This document shows, piece by piece, positions 38,101 through 45,925 of a DNA stretch of 64,000 bases; the stretch's first letter is position 1; every line of letters starts with the position of its first letter. This stretch comes from an uncultured Flaviramulus sp. (GTDB lineage: Bacteria; Bacteroidota; Bacteroidia; Flavobacteriales; Flavobacteriaceae), in the NCBI GenBank assembly GCA_947501105.1, contig CANMUP010000001.1:682001-746000 (forward strand), given 5' to 3'. Made by a program: the position numbers and the translations under genes. The notes under the pieces were generated by a model, which made no database searches, was not told where the DNA came from, and worked only from the letters and a program-made list of their open reading frames with translations.

Positions 38101-38549
38101 TGGTTATTACCAATAGTTACTCCACGAGAAATACTACCAGATGTTGTTAAACCATCAAAAGGAATAAAATCTTTAGATTCTGTAGCTTGCGATAATTTAT
38201 ATAATGTTTGGGCATTACTATTATTTTCAACAATTATATTTTCGTCTAATTGCTTATAGGTTTTGGTTAAAAAATCAGGAAATTTTAAATAATTTATAAT
38301 AATTGAATCAGTCTGAACGGGTTTTTTAAAAGTTAAAAGTGCTTTTGCAAAATCTACAGTATAATATGTAGAATCTATTATCGAGTTGTCTTTCCTTTTA
38401 ATTGAAAACGAATTTGAATTAATGCTAACACTATCTATTCTAATGGTGTCTTTTACAGCAACTTTTTTAGTTTTGTAATTAGAGGTTTGGTCTTGGGAAA
38501 ATCCGTAAAAACCAATCAAAATAATAAAAATGCATGTATAAAACTTCAT
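35151..38549 (-). CDS. Very large outer-membrane protein of unknown function
   Basis: 1132 residues from the ATG at 38547-38549 (a TTG at 38567 would add six). Signal peptide MKFYTCIFIILIGFYGFS, then a beta-rich N-terminal part (about 20-130), then many amphipathic strands to the C-terminal aromatic residue (TGTIQLKAYF), as in outer-membrane barrels. Segments such as GLTTSGSISRGVTIGNNQNSVL and LNDKVSLRASIQDANIPLQE recur in homologues of Bacteroidota outer-membrane proteins whose role is not known. An EF-hand-like DYNANGIQELEEFE occurs near residue 810. No TonB box, no plug and no sorting signal are seen. It stands alone on its strand. Confidence 0.85.
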   Translation of the reverse strand: MKFYTCIFIILIGFYGFSQDQTSNYKTKKVAVKDTIRIDSVSINSNSFSIKRKDNSIIDSTYYTVDFAKALLTFKKPVQTDSIIINYLKFPDFLTKTYKQLDENIIVENNSNAQTLYKLSQATESKDFIPFDGLTTSGSISRGVTIGNNQNSVLNSELDLQITGKLNDKVSLRASIQDANIPLQESGYSQRLDEFDQVFIELFSDNWNIRAGDIDLLNTNSYFANFSKRVQGLSINAKLSSEEAQTNLFAAGAFVRGQFTRSEFKAQEGNQGPYKLQGQNGELFVLIVSGSETVYVNGVTAKRGENEDYIIDYNAGEIIFNSTFPITSEMRITVDYQVSERNYSRLVAFGGGRFESEKLKLGVSVYSENDAKNQPLQQNLSTEQVQILANAGDDRAQMVAPSEVLEALNDNRILYKKELIGGIEAFVFSNNPDDELYRVTFTQVGANQGDYVLSSINAINNIYEYIGANQGNYAPIVQLVAPTKLQIAVINGSYKPSENTAIHFEAAGSKNDLNLFSGLNDEDNDGFAGKLKISQNIIKKDSLWSLNAFIDGDYIQNNFKTIERLYNAEFSRDWNIENPLGNQQFSKTGLQFIHPKKGLINYQFEHLEFSENFNGNRHVTNVNLLLNKFNINSNSSFLKATSNINTSTFLRSYNTITYGMQKSWIGTKLAIENNEQKDISTQILTPLSQKFKSYEVFIGIGDSTKVFAEVGYKNRVNDSIRGNELQKVNTSNTFYLDSKLIQNTNTNLSLFANYRTLKSEDDTIDDEQSINSRLQFNQKLFKQLILWNTVFETNSGTLPQQDFTYVEVESGQGTYTWIDYNANGIQELEEFEIAQFQDQGKYIRVLLPNRIYIKTHQNRLSQTLTINPSQWSVSENKSRKFWSHFYNQSSYLIDRKIKRDGNSFNLNPFENDINNQLGLQLNFRNVLFFNRGKQRYTTSYTYLSNKSRNILSIGFVENSLKSHQFNFNHKIEESWLLSFQSAFDKNESISENFASKNYNFDETLLNPKISYLFNDNSRFDIFYQHTKKENTIGGFESLKQQKYGMSFAFSNKEKNAINGEFNYFSNAFNGNANTPVSYQMLEGLQPGKNFTWSLLAQKKLTTFLDLNLNYFGRKTETSKTIHTGTIQLKAYF

Positions 38550-38670
38550 CAGATACTTAAACTGCAATACGTTTAAAATATTTTGTTAATAGCTTCGTTA
38601 AAACTCCTCATATAAATAATAGTGTAAATGTAACGCATTATTTATTTTAGCTAAAATTCTTATTAAATAG

Positions 38671-39432
38671 ATGAAAATTATATCCTATAACGTAAACGGC
38701 ATTCGTGCAGCCGTTAATAAAGGCTTTATCGATTGGTTAAAAAGTGCAAACCCAGATGTTATTTGTTTGCAAGAAATTAAAGCGATGAAAGAACAGCTAG
38801 ATTTAAGTTTGTTTGAAGAAGCAGGTTACAAGTATAACTATTGGTTTAGTGCTCAAAAAAAAGGCTATAGCGGAGTCGCTGTGTTGTGTAAAACAGAACC
38901 TAACCACGTAGAATATGGCACGGGAATAGAATCTATGGACTTTGAAGGAAGAAACCTAAGAGTAGATTTTGATGGTGTTTCTGTAATGAGTTTATACTTA
39001 CCATCTGGCACAAACGATGCGCGGTTGAATCATAAATTGGAATATATGGATATGTTTCAAGACTATATAAATACGCTTAGAAAAGACGTGCCTAACTTGG
39101 TGGTTTGTGGCGATTATAATATTTGTCATGAAGCAATAGATATTCATAACCCTAAAATGAAAGGCGTATCTGGATTTTTACCAGTAGAGCGCGAGTGGAT
39201 TGGAAACTTTATTAATAGCGGAATGATAGATTCATTTAGGTATTTAAATAAAGAGTCTCAGCAATTTAGTTGGTGGAGTTATCGTGCTAATGCACGTGCC
39301 AATAATAAAGGTTGGCGATTAGATTATGCTATGGTTTCGCAACCATTACAAGAAAACATCAAAAGAGCCGTTATACTCTCTGATGCTGTGCATAGTGATC
39401 ATTGTCCAATTTTAGTAGAAATTGAAAATTAA
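38671..39432 (+). CDS. xth: Exodeoxyribonuclease III
   Basis: 253 residues. It cuts abasic sites and removes 3' blocking groups in base-excision repair. The EEP-fold motifs are present: YNVNGIRAA, CLQEIKAM (metal-binding Glu), GYSGVAVL, YLPSGTN, GDYNICHEAIDIHNP (catalytic Asp-Asn), WWSYRANARANNKGWRLDY, and SDHCPILVE with the catalytic Asp-His. The length is typical. It precedes the OmpA-type gene with a 39-base gap. Confidence 0.96.
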   Translation: MKIISYNVNGIRAAVNKGFIDWLKSANPDVICLQEIKAMKEQLDLSLFEEAGYKYNYWFSAQKKGYSGVAVLCKTEPNHVEYGTGIESMDFEGRNLRVDFDGVSVMSLYLPSGTNDARLNHKLEYMDMFQDYINTLRKDVPNLVVCGDYNICHEAIDIHNPKMKGVSGFLPVEREWIGNFINSGMIDSFRYLNKESQQFSWWSYRANARANNKGWRLDYAMVSQPLQENIKRAVILSDAVHSDHCPILVEIEN

Positions 39433-39471
39433 AGTAGAGTTATCAAATTAATAAAAAAACAACCCAAAATC

Positions 39472-40431
39472 ATGATTAAAAAAATTTCATTAGCAGTATT
39501 AACTTTAGCACTAGTAGCCTCATGTGTGTCGCCAAAAGTATATAAAGAATTAGAAGGTAAATATGCTAATTTAAAACAAGAAAACAGAAAGCTTTCAGAC
39601 GAAAATGAAGAGCTGTTAAACGCTAAAACGGCTGCTGAAAATGAATTAAAACAAATTCAAATGGCTTATGATGAAGCTGTTGCTGAACGCGATAAATTAC
39701 AAGCCGATTACAATGCTGCAAAATCTAATTTAGATAATTTAAAAGCGTCGTATGATGCTTTAGAGAAAAATAGCTCTGCTTCTATAGCTGAAAATTCTAA
39801 GAAAAATAGAGAGCTTTTAGCACAATTGGAAGCAAAAGAGCAAGCTTTAGCCGCCGAAAACGCGCGATTAGCAAAACTTAAAAAAGAGCTAGAAGACCGA
39901 TCAAACCGTGTAGCAGAATTAGAAAACGTAATTGCATCAAAAGATGCAGCAATGACAGCGCTTAAAAACGCTATATCTAGAGCTTTAACAGATTTTGAAG
40001 GCAAAGGATTAACCGTTGAACAACGCGATGGAAAAGTATATGTATCTATGGAAAACAAACTCCTGTTTAGTTCAGGAAGTTGGGCAGTAGGAACAGAAGG
40101 TCGTAGAGCTGTAAAACAGTTGGGCGGTGTATTGGGCGACAATCCAGACATTGCAGTTTTAATTGAAGGACATACCGATAATGCACCGTATCAAGGTAGC
40201 GGGAATTTAAGTGGGAACTGGGATTTGTCTACCAAACGAGCAACTGCCATCGTAAATATTCTTAGAGAAAACGCGTCTATAAACGCAGAAAATTTAACAG
40301 CCGCAGGTCGTGGTGAGTTTGCACCAATTGCAACAAATGATACCGCAGAGGGTAAGGCAAAAAACAGACGTATAGAAGTGATTTTAACACCAAAGTTAGA
40401 TGAGCTGTCTAAGTTGTTAAACGATAATTAA
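39472..40431 (+). CDS. OmpA family lipoprotein with long coiled coil
   Basis: 319 residues. Lipoprotein signal ending LVASC (C18). Residues about 25-165 are a charged coiled coil. The C-terminal OmpA domain (about 180-305) has the peptidoglycan-binding features: LLFSSGSWAVGTEG, VLIEGHTDNAPYQG, LSTKRATAIVNIL and AAGRGEFAPIATND with KNRRIEVIL. It therefore anchors the outer membrane to the cell wall at a distance set by the coiled coil. Members of this family are sometimes associated with gliding motility; nothing here proves it. Confidence 0.93.
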   Translation: MIKKISLAVLTLALVASCVSPKVYKELEGKYANLKQENRKLSDENEELLNAKTAAENELKQIQMAYDEAVAERDKLQADYNAAKSNLDNLKASYDALEKNSSASIAENSKKNRELLAQLEAKEQALAAENARLAKLKKELEDRSNRVAELENVIASKDAAMTALKNAISRALTDFEGKGLTVEQRDGKVYVSMENKLLFSSGSWAVGTEGRRAVKQLGGVLGDNPDIAVLIEGHTDNAPYQGSGNLSGNWDLSTKRATAIVNILRENASINAENLTAAGRGEFAPIATNDTAEGKAKNRRIEVILTPKLDELSKLLNDN

Positions 40432-40438
40432 TATTTGG

Positions 40439-40604
40439 GCGTTACCACACCCTTCGATTACGCTCAGGGCATGTGGTCGCGCTTTTCGCTATATCTTTTT
40501 AAGTCATAGCGAGGACGAAGGACGTAGCTATCTGTTAAATGCTTAGGTTTAAATAAAGTATTTTCCTTGTTTTCAAAAAAGGATGCCGCTACAATCTCTA
40601 ACGC
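40439..40604. repeat. Palindromic intergenic repeat, copy 2 (with nested repeat)
   Basis: Read on the minus strand it runs GCGTTAGAGATTGTAGCGGCA-type left end, T-run, then a spacer, then an A-run with GATATAGCGAAAAGCGCG, the same order as copies 1 and 3. Between the halves lies a nested unit at 40502-40533 (AGTCATAGCGAGGACGAAGG and on to CTATCTG), which matches the nested unit of copy 3. The outer flank 40443-40476 (ACCACA...TGTGGT) can form its own hairpin. It fills most of the gap after the OmpA gene. Confidence 0.75.
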
Positions 40605-40607
40605 ATT

Positions 40608-40650
40608 AAAAAAACCTTTCAAGACAAACATTGTCTTGAAAGGTTTTTTA
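40608..40650 (+). terminator. Intrinsic terminator
   Basis: AAACCTTTCAAGACAA (40612-40627) pairs perfectly with TTGTCTTGAAAGGTTT (40631-40646), and the flanking A-run and T-run extend the stem. It follows the repeat and ends transcription from the OmpA gene. Confidence 0.85.
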
Positions 40651-40704
40651 TCTTTATCGACTAGTCTAAAAAAACTAATTAGTCTAACAGTCTAATAATC
40701 TTAT

Positions 40705-41742
40705 ATGAAATACACAACACTACCAAATACCGATATAAAAGTTAGCAAAATATGTTTAGGAACAATGACTTGGGGAAATCAAAATACTCAAGACGAAGGA
40801 TTTACTCAAATGGATTATGCATTAGACCAAGGAGTAAACTTTTTTGATACTGCCGAAATGTATGCGGTTCCAGCAAGTCCAGAGACTTATGGTAGTACAG
40901 AACGTATTATTGGGAATTGGTTTGCAAAAACAGGCAATCGTGATAAAGTAGTTTTAGCTTCGAAAATAGCGGGAAATGGCGACTACACAGCGCACATTCG
41001 TACCAATGGTTTTGCCCCAGAAGCGCTTAAAGAAGCGGTAAACGACAGCTTAAAACGTTTACAGACAGATTATATTGATTTGTATCAATTACATTGGCCA
41101 GAACGCGAAACGAATTATTTTGGAGTTAGAGATTATAAACATAACCCTAATGATGTTTGGAATGATAATTTTAATGAAGTACTTCACACACTTGAAGGCA
41201 TAATTAAAGAAGGTAAAATTAAAAATGTTGGTGTTTCAAACGAAAAAGCGTGGGGAACCATGCGTTATTTAAAAGAATCTAAAGACCATAATTTACCAAG
41301 AATAGCAACTATTCAAAACCCATACTCTTTATTGTGTAGAACTTTTGAAGGTGATTTAGCCGAAGTTTCCATGCGAGAAAATGTTGGCTTATTAGCCTAT
41401 TCGCCAATGGCGTTTGGTGTGCTGTCTGGAAAATATATTAAGAATACAGCAGCAGATAATGCACGTTTAAAATTATTTCCAAGATTTGGTCGTTATACCA
41501 ATCCGCAAGCAACAGAAGCTACAAAAAAGTATTTAAAAATTGCTGAAGATAATAGCATGACTTTAGCTCAAATGAGTTTAGCCTTTGTGACTCGACAACC
41601 TTTTGTAACCAGTAATATTATTGGTGCTACCAATTTGGAACAACTCAAAGAAAATATTAATAGTATTGATGTTGTTTTAAGTGATGAAGTATTAGCACAA
41701 ATTAATGAAGTGCATGATACGATTCCTAACCCTGCGCCTTGA
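40705..41742 (+). CDS. Aldo/keto reductase
   Basis: 345 residues, a TIM barrel that reduces aldehydes or ketones with NADPH. Motifs: LGTMTWGNQNTQDEG, FFDTAEMYAVPASP (catalytic Asp-Tyr), VVLASKIAG (Lys), DLYQLHWPERETN (His), IKNVGVSNEKAWG, LLAYSPMAFGVLSGK and the NADP-binding IGATNLEQLKENI. The ERETNYFG segment is shared with the Tas-like subgroup. It is a single gene; the substrate is unknown. Confidence 0.94.
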   Translation: MKYTTLPNTDIKVSKICLGTMTWGNQNTQDEGFTQMDYALDQGVNFFDTAEMYAVPASPETYGSTERIIGNWFAKTGNRDKVVLASKIAGNGDYTAHIRTNGFAPEALKEAVNDSLKRLQTDYIDLYQLHWPERETNYFGVRDYKHNPNDVWNDNFNEVLHTLEGIIKEGKIKNVGVSNEKAWGTMRYLKESKDHNLPRIATIQNPYSLLCRTFEGDLAEVSMRENVGLLAYSPMAFGVLSGKYIKNTAADNARLKLFPRFGRYTNPQATEATKKYLKIAEDNSMTLAQMSLAFVTRQPFVTSNIIGATNLEQLKENINSIDVVLSDEVLAQINEVHDTIPNPAP

Positions 41743-41795
41743 TACATTTGGTGGAATTTGACTTTGTAAAAAAAATCATCTACTTTCGTTTACTT

Positions 41796-41812
41796 GTGCT
41801 GAACTTGTTTCG
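41796..41812. repeat. Short TGCTGAA-type palindrome (degenerate)
   Basis: TGCTGAACTTGTTTCGTA resembles the TGCTGAA..TTCAGCA repeat at 56872-56899 and lies in the 142-base gap after the aldo/keto reductase gene. Confidence 0.4.
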
Positions 41813-41884
41813 TAAACGTTGAATATAAAGTTTTGTTAAGAATTTATATCCGTAAGAAGCATCACCCAATATCTTGCAATACGT

Positions 41885-43702
41885 ATGAAAAACACTTTTA
41901 AGAAGCTAATTCTATTTGTTTTATATGTTATTTTTTCGGTAAATGGATTTACTCAAAATATTGCTATAAAAACTAAATTAGTGAATGTGTCAATACAGAA
42001 AGACACATCTTTCGTTAAGCACGTAAGTGTATTGTTAAAAAAGAGTGATAAGACAATTATTTACCCAATTTTTTATGACACGGAGCTTGAAAAGGTATCA
42101 GATATCCAATTGCAATTAAAAAAAGGAAAAAGGCTTAAGCCTGTAAAAAATATTATTATTGATGAAGAGGATTTACAACTAGATTATATAACAAGTAAAA
42201 AAGTAAAATCAATTTTTATCCCTCCCCAAACTGAAGCAAAAATTACCTATACTATAAAGTGTAATGAGTTGATGTATTTCTCAAACTTACGTTTTTTTTC
42301 TAATGACGAAATTGACACATTAAAATATCAAATAAATGTACCGAAAGCATTCCACTTTGCTTATAATATACTTTATAAAGATTCCTTAAACTACATAGAT
42401 ATTGATTCAATTAGCTTAGATAGTTTAACAAAGTGGAATATTGAAGTAACACCTGTAAAAATAAACCCTGACCCCCTAGCGCTTTTCGGAATATATAAAA
42501 ACATTAGAGAACCCTTAATGAGAACCCTAATTGTACCAACTACTTATAAAAAAAATGAAAGAAAGTATATGAATGATTGGTACTTTCAAAAACTAAAAAC
42601 GAGAAGAGGATTGAGTTCAGTCGCTATTCATAAAATAAATGAACTAACTAAAGGGATATCCGACCCAATGAAAATAGTGGATATTCTTTATAGCTATGTA
42701 AAGAATAATTTTAAATACGTAGCAATCGAAATAGGTATGGGGGCATTTGTTCCAACATACGCCAATGAAGTATTTACCAATAAGCAAGGTGATTGTAAAG
42801 ATTTGTCAAATTTTCTTTCTGAAGCTTTAAAATACAAAGGCATTAAAAGCCATATTGCTTTGGCTGCTACTTATGATCATATAAGTGATTGTGATTTTCC
42901 ATCGTTAAGCTCAGCAAACCATGTTATATGCTTAGCATACATAAAAGACAAGCCAATTATATTAGATCCCACCGATCCAATACATCTTACAGGAACACCA
43001 GTTCAAAGCATCCAAAAACGTTCAATTTTAATTATCAACTCAAATGGAGGAGAATATTATAAAATACCAGGTTTTTCTGCACAACAAAATTTTATCAATT
43101 ATAAAATAGCTTTAAAAGCTAATTCAAACAGCATGGTAATGGAAGGAAATTTCAAAGCTAGTTATGGAGGAATTTCAGGAAATTTTTTAAAACGAAATTT
43201 TTTATATGCAGGTAGTAATATGATAAATAATGTGGGAAAGAAGCACTATGAATCCGTATTTGATAACCAATCTATTACTGATTTTAAAATAAACAATCTA
43301 GATAGAACAATAGAGACCGAAGGGAAAATATCTGTAAACAGTAAAATGTTTAAGGATGGAGATAGTAAACTCTTATTTATTGATTTCTTACCTAGAATTT
43401 TTGAAACAATCGATAGAGAAACCTTGCTAGAAGGAACGCACTTAGGAAGCCCTTTTAAAAAAAAAGTAAGCCTAAAGATCGAGATGGATGAGCCTTTTCA
43501 AACGTTCAATCCAATTGAACATACTTATGTTAAAAAAGGCATTTCTTTAATCATGAAAATATCAAGCTCTTCAGAATTTATTATCGAGTGTGAATATGAA
43601 TTTGTGTTTGATTATATCATTATGGAAAAGGAAAATGTAGATATTACTAATGAAGGTTTAATATCATTTAAAAAAATAGTCAATGAGCCTATCACTTTTT
43701 AG
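41885..43702 (+). CDS. DUF3857/transglutaminase-like protein with catalytic triad
   Basis: 605 residues with a signal peptide (ILFVLYVIFSVNGFTQ). Residues about 25-230 are a DUF3857-type beta domain. A transglutaminase-like core follows, with Cys304 in TNKQGDCKDLSNFL, His346 in SANHVICLAYI and an Asp in PIILDPTDP, a complete Cys-His-Asp triad. The C-terminal part is beta-rich. Such proteins occur in secreted or periplasmic settings and may cut or cross-link peptides; the substrate is unknown. The downstream gene overlaps its end by 20 bases and is a related protein. Confidence 0.88.
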   Translation: MKNTFKKLILFVLYVIFSVNGFTQNIAIKTKLVNVSIQKDTSFVKHVSVLLKKSDKTIIYPIFYDTELEKVSDIQLQLKKGKRLKPVKNIIIDEEDLQLDYITSKKVKSIFIPPQTEAKITYTIKCNELMYFSNLRFFSNDEIDTLKYQINVPKAFHFAYNILYKDSLNYIDIDSISLDSLTKWNIEVTPVKINPDPLALFGIYKNIREPLMRTLIVPTTYKKNERKYMNDWYFQKLKTRRGLSSVAIHKINELTKGISDPMKIVDILYSYVKNNFKYVAIEIGMGAFVPTYANEVFTNKQGDCKDLSNFLSEALKYKGIKSHIALAATYDHISDCDFPSLSSANHVICLAYIKDKPIILDPTDPIHLTGTPVQSIQKRSILIINSNGGEYYKIPGFSAQQNFINYKIALKANSNSMVMEGNFKASYGGISGNFLKRNFLYAGSNMINNVGKKHYESVFDNQSITDFKINNLDRTIETEGKISVNSKMFKDGDSKLLFIDFLPRIFETIDRETLLEGTHLGSPFKKKVSLKIEMDEPFQTFNPIEHTYVKKGISLIMKISSSSEFIIECEYEFVFDYIIMEKENVDITNEGLISFKKIVNEPITF

Positions 43703-45713
43703 AAGAAAAGCGAATAAGTATTACATTTTATGGATTGTTTTATTATTTAGCGGATGTTTATTTGCTAATGATAGTATTCCTGATAACAAATTTCTCGAAC
43801 ATTGTAAAAAGTCTGATGCCTATTTATTGTATTCATATACAGATGTTGCATATTCAAAAGCATGGTCGCGCTATAAAAGATATATTTCAATTAGTAATAA
43901 GCTAGTAGTAAATAATAATGCAGGTGTTGATGAGTTTGCTTTTTTGAATTTGACCGAGTTTATTAGTAATAACTTAAAAGAAGTTAAGGTAAAAACATTA
44001 AAAGCTGATGGGACTGTTATAGAATTAGATTCAAGTCTTGTTTTTCAACGTAAATCGAATAAAAAAAGATTTGGAGCAATAAATTACCCTATACCTGGTG
44101 TTGAGCCAGGTGACACTATACAAACGTCCTACACATATATCGAATATATTGAGAATCATGAATTAATGGGTTTTGTAAATCTTTATGCAAATGTCCCCAG
44201 TTTAAATACGGAATATACGGTTAAATCTAATCCTGATCTTTTAGTAAGATATAAGCCTTATAATAATTTTCCAGAGCCACAAATAATATCGAATGACACA
44301 TTGGTGTATTGTGTATTTAAAATGGAAAAAATTAAAGGACTGTCAGAAAACCAAAATACATGTATCCCTTGTGAATTACCATATTTGTACTATTCATTAG
44401 AAAAAGATAAAAGTAAAGTTAGAACATGGAAAGAAGTCTATAACCAAGAATTTAATGTCGTAACTCAGCCAATTTTATTTGACTATGAAAAATCATCTTA
44501 TTACAGAAGGTGGAAAAGAAGAGTGATTGGAGAAGCTAAAGATAGCACTAAATATTACAAATTTAAACTCCTTCATAAAGATGTACAAGATAATACTCAA
44601 ATGGAGCCTACTAATGTAGATGAGTTAATCAAATCAAGCGGTTATTTCCTTAAGAAAAAACGATTTAACCCTTTTAGTATTAGGAGGCTGTACAGGCAAT
44701 TATTAGAAGATTTGGAAATTGAATATTCTGCTGTGTTTGGAAGAAGTAAACGTGCTGGACATATTGATCCTTATTATATTAGAAAGGGTGAGTATGATCA
44801 TATTTTCTTTGCATATGATAATGGTCATGGTTCTATAAACCTATTATACCCACACGATGAATATTATAAATATCAAATTAACGAAATTCCAACTTCTTTA
44901 TACAATACTGATGCGGTTCTTGCAAAACCATTTTTGACAAATAGACTAAAAAGAAAAGATAAATTTATTAACCATGATTTTAAGTTAGCCGAAGTAGATT
45001 CTGTGACCATAAATATGATAAAATTGCCAGGAATGAACATTAATCGTAACTACATAAGGCAGGTTTATTATAGTAATGTAGACCTGAAAGAAAAGGATAT
45101 TTCTTTTAAATATAGGTTTTCAATAGCAGGTGGCTTATCTACTGATTTAAGAAAATTTTATAGTTTTTTAGATCAAAACAAGGAAGCAAATGATTTTTAT
45201 GATGCATTGTCAGAATTTGAAGGTAATGAGAGTGCAATGCAGATTGATACCATAATTAAAACTAAATTAATTAACAAACCCCCTTTTAATTATTCTATAG
45301 TTGCAGAAGGAACTTTAAAAGAAGGAATATCGTTTTTAAATAACAATATTGTTAGTATTTCTCTTAATGATTTAATTCAACATAGTCAAATTGAAAGTGA
45401 AGAAGATTCTACCGATTTGAACTATTATCTCGATTATGGTTATACTGATTATAGTATGATTATACTAGATTTTCCTTGTGAAATTGAAGTATTGGGTTTT
45501 GAAAATAGCAAGATAGATTTTAAAAATGATTATGGTGAGTATTTTTTTAATTTAAAAATAGTAAGTCACAATCAATTAAATGTAGAGTCTAATTATAAAA
45601 TTATTAAGGATATAATTCCAAAGAATGAGTATAAGCAACTAAAAGAAATAAATAATAAAGTAAAAGAAATTAAAAATAAGCGCTTACTCATAAAACTTAA
45701 GGGCTTAGATTAG
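43683..45713 (+). CDS. DUF3857-like protein with degenerate transglutaminase core
   Basis: 676 residues. A signal-like start includes LLFSGC (C25), so it may be a lipoprotein. An N-terminal DUF3857-type domain holds YSYTDVAYSKAWSRYKRYI and PGVEPGDTIQTSYTYIEY. The transglutaminase-like core corresponds to NPFSIRRLYRQLLEDLEIEY and EYDHIFFAYD, where the His is kept but no Cys occurs at the position of Cys304 in the upstream protein. It is thus probably catalytically dead and may act as a partner or binding protein. The 20-base overlap suggests coupled translation with the active protein. Confidence 0.85.
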   Translation: MSLSLFRRKANKYYILWIVLLFSGCLFANDSIPDNKFLEHCKKSDAYLLYSYTDVAYSKAWSRYKRYISISNKLVVNNNAGVDEFAFLNLTEFISNNLKEVKVKTLKADGTVIELDSSLVFQRKSNKKRFGAINYPIPGVEPGDTIQTSYTYIEYIENHELMGFVNLYANVPSLNTEYTVKSNPDLLVRYKPYNNFPEPQIISNDTLVYCVFKMEKIKGLSENQNTCIPCELPYLYYSLEKDKSKVRTWKEVYNQEFNVVTQPILFDYEKSSYYRRWKRRVIGEAKDSTKYYKFKLLHKDVQDNTQMEPTNVDELIKSSGYFLKKKRFNPFSIRRLYRQLLEDLEIEYSAVFGRSKRAGHIDPYYIRKGEYDHIFFAYDNGHGSINLLYPHDEYYKYQINEIPTSLYNTDAVLAKPFLTNRLKRKDKFINHDFKLAEVDSVTINMIKLPGMNINRNYIRQVYYSNVDLKEKDISFKYRFSIAGGLSTDLRKFYSFLDQNKEANDFYDALSEFEGNESAMQIDTIIKTKLINKPPFNYSIVAEGTLKEGISFLNNNIVSISLNDLIQHSQIESEEDSTDLNYYLDYGYTDYSMIILDFPCEIEVLGFENSKIDFKNDYGEYFFNLKIVSHNQLNVESNYKIIKDIIPKNEYKQLKEINNKVKEIKNKRLLIKLKGLD

Positions 45714-45886
45714 TTAGTCATGTGAATGGAGTATTCTATGTCATAGGTTAGTTAGAGAACAGCTAAGAATATTTTATAGAATGATAGTTGAATTAGATAT
45801 AGGCTTATTTAGGTCAAACAGAATTAAAATGTTAATATTAAAATAAGGTTGTCATAACCTAAAGTTTCCGCAATAGCCTATAAAAC

Positions 45887-45923
45887 AAAAACGCCTTACT
45901 AAACAAATAGTAAGGCGTTTTTA
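45887..45923. terminator. Bidirectional terminator
   Basis: AAAAACGCCTTACT (45887-45900) pairs with AGTAAGGCGTTTTT (45909-45922), perfect over 14 bp. It lies between the DUF3857-like gene and the convergent RNase gene. The remaining 170 bases of the gap hold nothing recognisable. Confidence 0.9.
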
Positions 45924-45925
45924 AA

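Noticed and set aside
37346-38259. Three plus-strand frames opposite the large outer-membrane gene
   Set aside because: Antisense frames in a long gene, without family features or leaders.
39708-40151. 147-codon minus-strand frame inside the OmpA lipoprotein gene
   Set aside because: Antisense shadow of a coiled-coil gene; Ser/Ala-rich translation with no family features.
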